64,000 nt of DNA from Halogeometricum sp. S3BR5-2 (GCF_031624635.1 NZ_JAMQOQ010000007.1:62001-126000), one strand, 5' to 3'. Positions 46,554-54,425 are shown, counted from the stretch's first letter. Numbers and translations: made by a program. Notes: a model not told the origin generated them from the sequence alone.

Positions 46554-48061
46554 GTCAGTCAACCCCTGTCGAGGACGAGCGTACCGCCTACCGCGTTGCG
46601 ACGCTCCCGCTTGAATACGGCACGACACGCATTAACCAACTGTTCACGCGAGGCTACAATCGCTACATCGTCGACGGCGAAGATCAACCGGAAGATCTGT
46701 TGAACGATCTCGAGCGGTTCGGGACGGCGGCGTTCAAAGAAGACGTCAGGGCCAACGCCGCAGAGGAGCCCTTCGTCGACGAACCCGGAACGCTCGCCGT
46801 CCTTGCGACGTTGAACGCAATCTGCGTGAAATCACACCCAAAGTTCGAACACGTTCCACCGCGAAAGGTACAGGTCCTCTACGATATTCGCGAACTCTAC
46901 GTCAACAATCTCGCCTCTCTCCTTCGAGAATTCGGTGATGGGAGTCTCCAACAGGATATCGCGGAGGTGCTGTACGCGAAAGACCCCGGAGAGGACGGAC
47001 CACACCCCGGTCGCGTTTGTACTGGAATCAAAGAGATGCCCGAATTCAGTGACGGGTTGTATCTCGAAATTCCGATGGCTGCAGCGTCGAGGGATTGCCT
47101 CGTTCACGCCGATACTGAGACAGGCGAATCCGGAGAACTGCTCACTCGTGTCAAGAACAACCATCTCTATGTGCCGGCTGGTGATTTCGATACGAAGTAT
47201 CGCGAGTATGCCAGACGTGCGTTCAAGAAGCTCCTGCGAGTCCAAGAGGAGAACCTCTCAGAAGACCAGCTCACGTGGCTGACGACGAATGAGTCGGCCA
47301 TCACAGAGCGCATCGACCGCTTCATCGAGACGGGACACCACGAACGGATCTGGCAAGACTGGAACCCCGGTGAACGGACCATCCGTGTGCTTCGGGATGC
47401 GATTCGAGACGCTCCAGACGAGGTTGTCTCACTGGGAGAGTTCCACTCGGCGAAGGAGCTGTTTGAAGCGGTGGAGGCATACGACTCGGAAGCGAGCTGG
47501 AAGCGAGACGTCTGTAATCGGATTTCGAGTCCACGGAGCCTCGGGAACCTTCTCGCATCCCAGCGTGACCACCGAAGTTTGACTATCCGGCAGCACGGAA
47601 ATACGAACCACTATCGGGTTCAGGAGTCTTCGCGTGGCGTCCAGCCCCTCGATGTCGAGTCAATCGAGGATCTGTTCGAACTCCCCTGTATGGCGAATAT
47701 GGCCGAACGTCTCCACGAGAAGAAGCCAGTCCGAAAGGACCTGTACAACTTCGCCCGGATGGTGATGTGGCTGCCACAGTATCAGAACAGCGACCTCGAG
47801 ACGATTGTCGCAGACCTCAAGGACGTCTTCTCACGGTGGCCGTGGTACGATGAACAGGTTACCGATTACCAGATTCGCTACGAGTTCTCGAACACGATTG
47901 GAGGCGACACCCCGCTTCCGATGAACTGCGACAACGATGATATGCAGCGGTACTGCATCGGTCAGGACCAGTGTCCGTATTCGATTTGGGGGAGCCTCCC
48001 CTTCCCGGATGAGATGTACGATCGACTACGTGAAGCCGAGGGTAAGGAAAACGAGTTCTAA
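46550..48061 (+). CDS. PriL-like primase large subunit with four-Cys Fe-S domain
   Basis: 503 residues. The C-terminal domain matches the PriL iron-sulfur fold: first Cys in ELPCMANM (C380), helices with RKDLYNFARMVMWLPQYQ, the VTDYQIRYEFSNTIGGDTP stretch, then Cys at 460 (PMNC), 469 (RYC) and 475 (DQC). These four would bind a 4Fe-4S cluster as in archaeal and eukaryotic PriL. The N-terminal half also resembles PriL in layout (YRVATLPLEYGTTRINQLF). Directly downstream of and overlapping the PriS-like gene, so they form a heterodimer on the element. It is the last gene of the nine-gene operon. Confidence 0.8.
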   Translation: MSQSTPVEDERTAYRVATLPLEYGTTRINQLFTRGYNRYIVDGEDQPEDLLNDLERFGTAAFKEDVRANAAEEPFVDEPGTLAVLATLNAICVKSHPKFEHVPPRKVQVLYDIRELYVNNLASLLREFGDGSLQQDIAEVLYAKDPGEDGPHPGRVCTGIKEMPEFSDGLYLEIPMAAASRDCLVHADTETGESGELLTRVKNNHLYVPAGDFDTKYREYARRAFKKLLRVQEENLSEDQLTWLTTNESAITERIDRFIETGHHERIWQDWNPGERTIRVLRDAIRDAPDEVVSLGEFHSAKELFEAVEAYDSEASWKRDVCNRISSPRSLGNLLASQRDHRSLTIRQHGNTNHYRVQESSRGVQPLDVESIEDLFELPCMANMAERLHEKKPVRKDLYNFARMVMWLPQYQNSDLETIVADLKDVFSRWPWYDEQVTDYQIRYEFSNTIGGDTPLPMNCDNDDMQRYCIGQDQCPYSIWGSLPFPDEMYDRLREAEGKENEF

Positions 48062-48609
48062 CGCAGACAGTCGGTTGTCAGGAATCATACCATTATTCAG
48101 AAGATGGGAGTGTGACGGATATTAAAATCTCGTCATCCACTTTTCAGGCCTTGTATCGACCAATTTGGACAAAATCGGATGAGTCACTAGGAGCAACATC
48201 ACGTAGCCCATCATTTGCCGTCAGTCAGTTATGCCCAGTTTCAATTACACTGCGAATCAGATTCTCTCGAATTCAAGGGTTTCACCACTTCGTCAAGCAC
48301 AATTTCACCCAATCACTGTATCGTAGAACTCGTCGAGGACATCAATAGCGTCTGAGAACTGCCCGACGGCCTTCTTGCTGAATTTAAGCCCGTTTCATCC
48401 CATTCTGTACCTCCAGAATTGTCCAAAGGAAGGCTAGGGTACAGCGGTGCAAGCGCCGCTGGCTCTCTCGGGCCGAAGGGCCATCAAACGACGACTGTCT
48501 CTAGCCGATATGTCAGAATTCACTCACAGGGTGGTGATGCGATCCGCGATGGAGTTTGTCGCCCCCGAGAGGGGCGAGGGGGCTGTCGTAGGCACCCCAC
48601 TCAACAACC
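48062..48609. other. Non-coding interval with three GC-rich hairpins after the conjugation operon
   Basis: About 550 bp. The first 330 bp are unremarkable and may contain operon termination. Between 48442 and 48575 lie three short stems: AGCGG/CCGCT (48442-48460), GGCC-GAAG-GGCC (48471-48482) and GCCCC-CGAGA-GGGGC (48561-48575). They precede ATG 48610. They may be a structured leader, terminators or a recognition region. Small frames across the interval look non-coding. Confidence 0.45.
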
Positions 48610-49053
48610 ATGTCATCTGAACACGAGCAACAGCAATCACGACTCTCTAGCGAGCAGGCGGAGCAACTGAGCGAAGAATCGCGGACAGATCTCGAACTGA
48701 CGCTCCCTCACAACAGAAGTCAGACTAGCATCGTCTCATTTGTCGAGTGCGCACTCGTCGAACTCACCCACGAAGACGTCGGAGCCGAGTTCGTCTCGAC
48801 GAGCGTAGCGGGCGTGAAGCGAACACAGTTCATCGCCGTCGACGACGTCGGCCAGCGGTTCCAGAAGCGGTATTTCGACGAGCGTCTCGGCTGGCACGAA
48901 ACGACAGTCAGCCGTGAAGCGGTTCGTGAGGAGTTGGTCAACCGACTCACACAGCGGTCGTCACTGGGCTGTGGTGTGGGTCAGCATGGCGTCGTTGGCG
49001 ACCCCGACAAATTCCAGGTGATGCCAGTTCGGAAGCTGCGAGTTCAGGAGTGA
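48610..49053 (+). CDS. Hypothetical protein, 147 aa
   Basis: Acidic, soluble protein with a Gln/Glu-rich N-terminus (MSSEHEQQQSRLSSEQAEQL) and a likely alpha/beta core (VECALVELTHEDVGAEFVS; GQRFQKRYFDERLGWHETT). No catalytic motif is obvious. It is separated from the primase operon by hairpins and from the next HTH gene by a perfect inverted repeat. I do not recognise the family; plasmid-borne genes of this kind are common in haloarchaea. Confidence 0.55.
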   Translation: MSSEHEQQQSRLSSEQAEQLSEESRTDLELTLPHNRSQTSIVSFVECALVELTHEDVGAEFVSTSVAGVKRTQFIAVDDVGQRFQKRYFDERLGWHETTVSREAVREELVNRLTQRSSLGCGVGQHGVVGDPDKFQVMPVRKLRVQE

Positions 49054-49055
49054 TG

Positions 49056-49100
49056 TCTTAACCAACAATAGCATAAGACCATAACGTCTGTTGGTTAAGA
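49056..49100. promoter_or_regulatory. 12-bp perfect inverted repeat, candidate operator 1
   Basis: TCTTAACCAACA (49056-49067) and TGTTGGTTAAGA (49089-49100) are exact reverse complements, 21 bp apart. They lie upstream of the HTH gene at 49191. The same half-sites recur at 50223-50264, after the partner gene. Placement on both sides of a two-gene HTH module points to binding by the module's own regulator. Confidence 0.65.
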
Positions 49101-49161
49101 TTGTGGCCAGTTGGTGGATTCCACCCCGCACAAAGTCAGGAAACTATTCCCCAAAGTAAGA

Positions 49162-49169
49162 ACTATATC
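49162..49169 (+). promoter_or_regulatory. TATA box of the HTH gene
   Basis: ACTATATC is centred about 25 bp upstream of ATG 49191, the spacing of a leaderless haloarchaeal promoter. This supports ATG 49191 over any longer start. Confidence 0.5.
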
Positions 49170-49190
49170 CTGTGCCACGCAAGAACAAGT

Positions 49191-49724
49191 ATGTCCAACA
49201 GCGAGTCTCCAGACGGCCCGCCTTCCTTCGAGGATGCGTTTCGTGGCGACGATGTTGAGCAACGCATCTACGGGACGATTCTCCAGACTCGTGAGCCGAC
49301 AACAGCGAGCGCCATCGCCAACGTCGCCGACTGTGACTCGAAAACTGCTCGGAAATATCTGGGCTGGTTCAGTGAACTCGGTATCGTCACGCGCCACGAT
49401 GGCCATCCAGCCACATACGAGCGCAACGACGCCTACTTCGAGTGGCGGCGAATCAACCAGCTCGCGGCCGACCACTCCGTCGAAGACCTCCAGCAGCACG
49501 TTCGGGAACTGAGCTCGCGGATCGAGGAGTACGAGGATACGTATGGTGCTCCGACGCCAGCGGCTGTCGACGCCGTCGCCACTGCAGAATCGAGCGACGA
49601 CCGAACAATCGATGACGTGTACGGTGACCTCGGCGACTGGGCGACTGCCATCAAGGAGCGAACACGCTACGAACGTGCCCGTCAGCAACGCGCAAGCACT
49701 GAAACCGAACAGGTATCCGGGTAG
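49191..49724 (+). CDS. HTH regulator, copy 1 (DUF7342-like)
   Basis: 177 residues. Winged helix near residues 22-75 (QRIYGTILQTREPTTASAIA; DSKTARKYLGWFSELGIVTR), then a coiled-coil-prone helix (HSVEDLQQHVRELSSRIEEY) and an acidic C-terminus. A TATA box sits 25 bp upstream and operator-like repeats flank the module. It is paralogous to the HTH at 52373-52885 across the recognition helix and the RI/NKI..YGxxTP region. It ends 8 bp before its partner gene. Likely represses its own two-gene unit, as an antitoxin would. Confidence 0.75.
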   Translation: MSNSESPDGPPSFEDAFRGDDVEQRIYGTILQTREPTTASAIANVADCDSKTARKYLGWFSELGIVTRHDGHPATYERNDAYFEWRRINQLAADHSVEDLQQHVRELSSRIEEYEDTYGAPTPAAVDAVATAESSDDRTIDDVYGDLGDWATAIKERTRYERARQQRASTETEQVSG

Positions 49725-49732
49725 TCACACCG

Positions 49733-50167
49733 ATGGTGCCGCCCACAGGTGACGGCGGAAGCCCCGCCCCTATTGATCGCCCGATACTCGAGTTCCTGCG
49801 GACGCGTCTTCAAGCAACGGGTCAGGTCGCAACAGCACGTATCACCGACGCGAGCGGCCATTTCGAACTTCGTGTGACACTCGCGCCATCGTACTATCCG
49901 GACTCCGTCGAGGAGACGACTCTGACTGTTCGCTGGTACACGAACGACGACTTCAAAATTCACTACCGGGAGGTTCAGTCAGACCGCTCCTGGGAATGTC
50001 GGTGGGATCGTCATCCCAACCCTCACAACACCCGAGACCATTTCCACCCCCCACCGGCTGCCCCTACCCCCGGCGACGATGCTTCATGGCCGACCGACCA
50101 TCGCGACGTGCTTCGGCTCGTCCTCGACGAAATTGAAGACCGGATAGCGACCCTGTGGAGTGAGTAA
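49733..50167 (+). CDS. Partner protein of HTH copy 1, toxin-like candidate
   Basis: 144 residues. The diagnostic block shared with the 51919-52368 protein is FKIHYREVQSDRSWECRWDR then HPNPHNTRDHFHPPP, matching YRIHYADPNTGLSCGWHRDDDHPDLGPVHF there. The conserved His/Asp/Arg cluster could be catalytic. A small fold with an N-terminal helix (DRPILEFLRTRLQA) and strands precedes it. Always paired with an HTH gene in this window, which suggests a two-gene conflict or toxin-antitoxin module. Function not known. Confidence 0.65.
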   Translation: MVPPTGDGGSPAPIDRPILEFLRTRLQATGQVATARITDASGHFELRVTLAPSYYPDSVEETTLTVRWYTNDDFKIHYREVQSDRSWECRWDRHPNPHNTRDHFHPPPAAPTPGDDASWPTDHRDVLRLVLDEIEDRIATLWSE

Positions 50168-50222
50168 GGGATGTCCCAAAGGTGAACTTATATCGCGAAC
50201 AATTTCGTCACTCCGCTGCGAA

Positions 50223-50264
50223 TTAACCAACACAGAACCATAGCCCCCTTGCACCGTTGGTTAA
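50223..50264. promoter_or_regulatory. Inverted repeat, candidate operator 2
   Basis: TTAACCAAC (50223-50231) and GTTGGTTAA (50256-50264) reproduce the half-sites of the repeat at 49056-49100 with a 24-bp spacer. It lies upstream of the small gene at 50336. This second copy argues that the sequence is a specific protein-binding site rather than a chance palindrome. Confidence 0.6.
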
Positions 50265-50335
50265 ACACGTAGCAGAGAGCAGTTTGTCCGCGCCTGAGAG
50301 GCCGAGGCGCGTAGATTCGCGCCGACGTGATTCCC

Positions 50336-50626
50336 ATGCCCGGTACAGACACACTCGACGATGCATCAGCCGACCACGAACGGTTTGAAGCGGAACTCGT
50401 CGCACAGGACCGAGATGCCGCCCGCGTCGCAATAGCGGATATTGACGACGAAAGGGCCCATTCTCTCGTCAACAACCTCGTCGACGACGACGTCGTCATT
50501 CCCATCCCCAACGAACGCGTTCTCGTCCACGAACCAAGCGACGAAGCATTCGACTCGATTCTCCAACTCGCACTCTTTCATCGGGGCTGGACTGCCGCTC
50601 ACGACACCGACGAGGGAGGAGAGTGA
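50336..50626 (+). CDS. Small acidic hypothetical protein, 96 aa
   Basis: Starts at ATG 50336 (MPGTDTLDDASADHERFEAE). Strongly acidic, with a likely ferredoxin-like or alpha/beta pattern (RVAIADIDDERAHSLVNNLV; DVVIPIPNERVLVHEPSDEA). Lies just after operator-like repeat 2, so it may be part of the same regulon as the HTH module. Convergent with the AN1-CAP gene. Family not recognised. Confidence 0.55.
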   Translation: MPGTDTLDDASADHERFEAELVAQDRDAARVAIADIDDERAHSLVNNLVDDDVVIPIPNERVLVHEPSDEAFDSILQLALFHRGWTAAHDTDEGGE

Positions 50627-50686
50627 TGCAACAGACACTTGCTGGCTGTACCTTCTGTGATGCGCTCTCGATGTGAAGTCACGGGG

Positions 50687-51781
50687 TTACGACCCACAGA
50701 AGTTCTGGGTGGCGAAAACCTTCGTGCCGTCATCAACCTCAACGACGGCGATCCCGATGCCTTCCTTGCTGAATCGGTCTCGAAGCAGATTTTCTCGATG
50801 CCCCGGCGAGTTCATCCACTGCGTCACAATCCCTTCAGCGAGGGCCTTGTTCGTATCGTAATACTGTTCGCCGTCGTCGGTTTGGACGTGTTCTTTGTAC
50901 CACGTTTGCGCGATGTTCTCCCCACTGAGTCGACAGTCGATACCGAACTGCTCGTAGCGATCTTCCATTGTCTCACCACTTGGAGAGTCGTGCGCGAAAT
51001 ACCCGTCCTCAGCCATATCCTCAGAATGGGAGACAGCGACTTCCTGCAAGTCTGCGCTGTACTGGAGGGTACTGACGCCTTCTTCGGACCGCCGTGCGTT
51101 CACGGCGTCGTGAACGAACTCTTGAACCCGTTGAGCGTCGAGGTCTTCCCCGAATAATCCCTCACCATCACTGCCAGTTTCGCTTGCTTCGGTCGTCAAC
51201 GTCGATGCACCACCGCTGGTCTCACCGCCCTGTCCGCCAGTATTGAGATTCGGGATGTCGACACCAGAGAGATTGATCGGGGAGTCGATCACGCCGGTTT
51301 GGACGGCGCCGATGGCACCGAGAAGTGTTGTGAAGAGACCACCGATGATTCGACGACGAGTCACCACTGGCGACTTCGAGCCTGCTTCGTCGAACGAGGG
51401 CTTCTCTGGGGTCTGGTGCGACCGGGGTTTAATGCTCCCATCGGCATTGACATCAGGTCCCCTCATACCCGTTTTTTCGGGGGTCTTCCCAGCTGCTCTC
51501 GACGACCCCGAGGCATGCCGTGTTCGAGAGGGGCGGCTCTGGCCTGTTTTCTTTGACTGCCCGAACGTGGGTTTCGGAGGCGTCCGTGACCTGCTTGGTC
51601 GCCGCGAAGAGGATTTGCGAGTTGAGTCGGTGGATTGTTTTTGGTAGTAGAGGCCGGGGCAGTCGTGTTTTTCGGGGAGTCGGTGGTCGCCACAGACTCG
51701 TTCGCGACAGTAGTTACAGCGGGTGCTGAGTCCTTCTTCTTCGAGACTCGTCCCGCAGTAGTGGCATTCCCTCGCTCCCAT
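50687..51781 (-). CDS. AN1 zinc finger plus membrane helix plus CAP/SCP domain protein
   Basis: 364 residues with an unusual domain order. Residues 6-41 form an AN1-type finger (CHYCGTSLEEEGLSTRCNYC, then GDHRLPEKHDC). A basic, Ser/Pro-rich linker (50-140) leads to one membrane helix (IIGGLFTTLLGAIGAVQTGV), an acidic Gly/Thr linker, and a C-terminal CAP domain with VHDAVNARRSEEGVSTLQYS, HSEDMAEDGYFAHDSPSG, SGENIAQTW and WMNSPGHRENLLRD. The finger would be cytoplasmic and the CAP domain outside. CAP proteins have varied extracellular roles; the archaeal role is unknown. Confidence 0.85.
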   Translation of the reverse strand: MGARECHYCGTSLEEEGLSTRCNYCRERVCGDHRLPEKHDCPGLYYQKQSTDSTRKSSSRRPSRSRTPPKPTFGQSKKTGQSRPSRTRHASGSSRAAGKTPEKTGMRGPDVNADGSIKPRSHQTPEKPSFDEAGSKSPVVTRRRIIGGLFTTLLGAIGAVQTGVIDSPINLSGVDIPNLNTGGQGGETSGGASTLTTEASETGSDGEGLFGEDLDAQRVQEFVHDAVNARRSEEGVSTLQYSADLQEVAVSHSEDMAEDGYFAHDSPSGETMEDRYEQFGIDCRLSGENIAQTWYKEHVQTDDGEQYYDTNKALAEGIVTQWMNSPGHRENLLRDRFSKEGIGIAVVEVDDGTKVFATQNFCGS

Positions 51782-51918
51782 ATTGATACAGAGAATGTAG
51801 TCTTCTTTGATATGAATGTTCGGTTGAGAGAGACCGCAATTGATCCTGGCCTGTAGTCACCGAAAGAGAAACTGATGACTTACAGACGCTGCTATAGGAG
51901 ACGCTCTCGTTTCGAGGA

Positions 51919-52368
51919 CTAGCGATTCTGACTGGAGGTCAGTTCGGGGAGAGTCTCGGAGAAGAGGGTATCAAGTATTTCCCACAGAATTTCTGAAGGG
52001 ACGTTCGCCTCTATCTCCGCTGGTCTATGATGTGCCCCCTCGGAGTCTGCTCGAGAGTATTGGAAGTGAACTGGACCGAGGTCTGGGTGGTCATCGTCAC
52101 GATGCCACCCACAACTGAGTCCTGTATTCGGATCTGCGTAGTGAATGCGATACTGTTGTCCCTCTTTATCGAATCGCCACTCGACATCGAGAGTTGGTGA
52201 CTGTGGGCCAGTCGGAGGGCTAACCCGGTCGGAGTCTATTGTCGCACGTATCGAGGTCTTGATGATGCTATCGGGTTCGTACGTGACTGCAGTGACAGTG
52301 GGGTATCGTTGGAGGATGTCTTTCAATTCCCGGTAGACTTGCCTATCGATGTCGCCTGAGAGCCCCAT
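51919..52368 (-). CDS. Partner protein of HTH copy 2, toxin-like candidate
   Basis: 149 residues, paralogous to 49733-50167: WRFDKEGQQYRIHYADPNTG, LSCGWHRDDDHPDLGPVHFQ. The N-terminal helix (DIDRQVYRELKDILQRYPTV) and strand pattern also agree. It follows its HTH partner by 4 bp. The shared aromatic/His/Asp core is the best place to look for an active site. No known toxin fold is evident by eye. Confidence 0.65.
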   Translation of the reverse strand: MGLSGDIDRQVYRELKDILQRYPTVTAVTYEPDSIIKTSIRATIDSDRVSPPTGPQSPTLDVEWRFDKEGQQYRIHYADPNTGLSCGWHRDDDHPDLGPVHFQYSRADSEGAHHRPAEIEANVPSEILWEILDTLFSETLPELTSSQNR

Positions 52369-52372
52369 ATAT

Positions 52373-52885
52373 TCACGCCGAGATGGGGTCTGAGTCGTCA
52401 GCCCAATCGTATTCGTTGAGTGCGGCTCTCACTACTGGGATGCGGTTGGTGAGGTGTTCCCATTCTTTCGCGATGTCACGCCGAGTCTCACTCTCTGCTG
52501 CATTCTCAACGTCTGCGATGCTTGCTCTGAGTTCTCCGGGTGTCTCCACGCCGTACGTTTGTTTCCAGTCTGTGATTTTATTCCGCATGGTCTCGAGGGC
52601 ATCGGTGAGTTCTTCGCGGGAGTGGGCTCGCTGGAGTTCTGCTACCTCTCGGTATTTCGCCATGAGTTGATCGATGCAGTACAGCGTTTGGTCTCCTTGG
52701 TCGGTTTTTCGAAGGACGTTGTCCTCGACGAGCTGGTCAAGGTATTTCTGAGCGGTTTTCGTGGAGACGCCTGTTTCGTCGGCTACCCAAGACGCTGACC
52801 GAAGGTGGTGGAGTGTTCGACCGGCACTCCGGACTCGTTCTCCTCGTGTCCGATTGTCGCGGTTCTCCTCTTCGTTGGCTGGCAT
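52373..52885 (-). CDS. HTH regulator, copy 2 (DUF7342-like)
   Basis: 170 residues from ATG 52885. This start was chosen because an ATATAT box lies 26 bp upstream, the same arrangement as copy 1; an ATG 27 bases further upstream would overlap that box. HTH: ADETGVSTKTAQKYLDQLVE. The helical middle is REELTDALETMRNKITDWKQ then TYGVETPGELRASI, homologous to copy 1. It precedes its partner gene by 4 bp. Probably the autoregulating member of a two-gene module. Confidence 0.75.
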   Translation of the reverse strand: MPANEEENRDNRTRGERVRSAGRTLHHLRSASWVADETGVSTKTAQKYLDQLVEDNVLRKTDQGDQTLYCIDQLMAKYREVAELQRAHSREELTDALETMRNKITDWKQTYGVETPGELRASIADVENAAESETRRDIAKEWEHLTNRIPVVRAALNEYDWADDSDPISA

Positions 52886-52908
52886 ACCAAGACCTACGAA
52901 CTGTTGGA

Positions 52909-52918
52909 ACATATATTC
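52909..52918 (-). promoter_or_regulatory. TATA box of HTH copy 2
   Basis: ATATAT in the plus strand at 52911-52916 lies about 26 bp upstream of ATG 52885 on the minus strand. The same geometry as at 49162 supports leaderless transcription of both paralogous modules. The TTAACCAAC repeats of module 1 are not seen here. Confidence 0.45.
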
Positions 52919-52995
52919 ACTAGGTCGAAGAAATAGTCTAGAATGGAGATTGATATTTGATAGGACCTGTGCGACGCCGAGAGGCTCAAACTTCT

Positions 52996-53523
52996 TCAGT
53001 CTGTCTCTCCTTCCAGTTCTTCTAACATGTCTCTGTAGACTTGAAGTGGCCTCACATCTACCTCGTTAGTCTCGATGACGCTTTTGAGGAAACCCCACCG
53101 GGACATGGATACGCCCTGTCGACTCAGGAAGGCTGCTTGTACCGGTGGTGGACACTCTCCCTCTTCGCCTGGGGAGTAGTCAACGACAGTGAGGCTGTGT
53201 GCGTCAACGCTGAGGACTCCGTTTGACTCATTGACCGAAAGTATGACCACTGCTTCCTCCCAGCCGTCGGTTTCAGGCGTAATACCTTCAACCTCGCAGT
53301 TCTGACACCGAGCGGCGTCAAGTGACCATCCATCTGGAAGGTCCACCAGTAATTCTAAGTGCGCCATATCATGTATTCTGGCGATATCATACATGACTGG
53401 CTCCTCGATGGACATCTTAGTATTGCAGAAGTCACAGTAGAATGAACCACGTCGTCCCACCTCTTCGCCATGAAGGTCGTGCTTTACTTGCTGTTTGTTT
53501 AATTTGGAGGATGCGCCAGACAT
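52996..53523 (-). CDS. Zinc-ribbon hypothetical protein
   Basis: 175 residues. Two CxxC pairs, FYCDFCNTKM (about residues 30-33) and ARCQNCEVEG (about 73-76), would form one zinc ribbon. The remainder is acidic alpha/beta with a helical C-terminus (LQVYRDMLEELEGETD). A TATA-like TTAATATAAA lies about 20-29 bp upstream (53543-53552). No catalytic motif is seen. Family not recognised; the location among HTH modules suggests accessory cargo. Confidence 0.6.
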   Translation of the reverse strand: MSGASSKLNKQQVKHDLHGEEVGRRGSFYCDFCNTKMSIEEPVMYDIARIHDMAHLELLVDLPDGWSLDAARCQNCEVEGITPETDGWEEAVVILSVNESNGVLSVDAHSLTVVDYSPGEEGECPPPVQAAFLSRQGVSMSRWGFLKSVIETNEVDVRPLQVYRDMLEELEGETD

Positions 53524-53828
53524 ATAGCACAGATATATAATCTTAATATAAATTTCTATTGGAGGTGTATGTTGGTGATCGGTTGGAAGGTACCCCGATG
53601 AGGATGCTGATCATCGTCCTAGGAGATATTCAAGAACTCCTGCTGGGAGATAGGGGGATGCCGCGACCGAGGAGTCGGACGCTTGCGAGGTCGGGAGACG
53701 TTCACGGCGCTTCGCGCGGTGAGGTCGGGAAACGGAGCCTCCCGATGATCGAGACGCTCTCACCCTTTGGCTGATTGACCGCAATACTCTTTACTAATTC
53801 TCTGTAAACTGTAAACACCTCGTTGCCC
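53524..53828. other. Non-coding interval with divergent promoters
   Basis: About 305 bp between divergent genes. A 71-residue frame at 53559-53774 is not convincing. GAGGTCGGGA occurs twice about 35 bp apart (near 53690 and 53723). The AT-rich right end carries the promoter and a direct repeat before the HTH-PIN pair. Confidence 0.4.
53802..53815 (+). promoter_or_regulatory. Tandem CTGTAAA repeat upstream of the HTH-PIN pair
   Basis: CTGTAAACTGTAAA is a perfect tandem heptamer 13 bp before ATG 53829. With the TTTAC at 53790-53794 it also forms a short inverted pair. Such sites close to the start are typical of autoregulated toxin-antitoxin promoters. The binding protein would be the HTH product. 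Confidence 0.45.
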
Positions 53829-54425
53829 ATGTCACGCACCTCAAACCGAACCAACGGCGATGTCATCCGAGACTTCCTCTCGGTCGCCGATCTCCTCGAA
53901 GAGCCACAGCTCGCCCAGCTGTATACGTACCTCGCTCGGGAGAGAGAAGCGACCGTCCAGGACGTGATGGACAACCTCGAACTTGCCCAGGGGACAGCCT
54001 ACAGCTACGTCAACCGGCTCGTCGACGCCGGCGTCGTCGACGTCACTGACGATGAGCAGCCCCGCCGGTACGCCGCCCGGGCAATCGACCTGACTGTGAC
54101 GACGGCCGCCGGCGACCGCGAGTATACGATCACGCCGGCGCTCATCGACGCCGTCGGCCGCCGTGAGACGAATGACGATATCGACACGTACATTGACCGG
54201 CACGGCGTCGCCGGCCTCGCAACGGCGCTCACCTACGCCGTCGCCCGGGAACGCGGTGAGGTGACCCACCGGCTGATGGCCGAGGATCTCGATATTTCGC
54301 CGCTGGCCGCAGAGATGATCCTGCAAGCGCTCCGGCCCATCGTCCACGAGCACCATGACATCGAGGAAACAGGGGCGGGACTCGACGGACTGGACATCGA
54401 CGACGATGCAGCTGACGACGCGTGA
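53829..54425 (+). CDS. Winged-helix regulator, antitoxin-like (DUF7437-like)
   Basis: 198 residues from ATG 53829 (TTG 53823 is also in frame). HTH: EATVQDVMDNLELAQGTAYS then YVNRLVDAGVVDVTDD. A second helical domain (AERGEVTHRLMAEDLDIS-like region, residues about 130-180) and an acidic tail follow. It overlaps the PIN-like gene by four bases. This HTH-PIN arrangement recurs in haloarchaea and behaves like a VapBC-type pair in layout. Tandem repeats just upstream suggest autoregulation. Confidence 0.75.
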   Translation: MSRTSNRTNGDVIRDFLSVADLLEEPQLAQLYTYLAREREATVQDVMDNLELAQGTAYSYVNRLVDAGVVDVTDDEQPRRYAARAIDLTVTTAAGDREYTITPALIDAVGRRETNDDIDTYIDRHGVAGLATALTYAVARERGEVTHRLMAEDLDISPLAAEMILQALRPIVHEHHDIEETGAGLDGLDIDDDAADDA

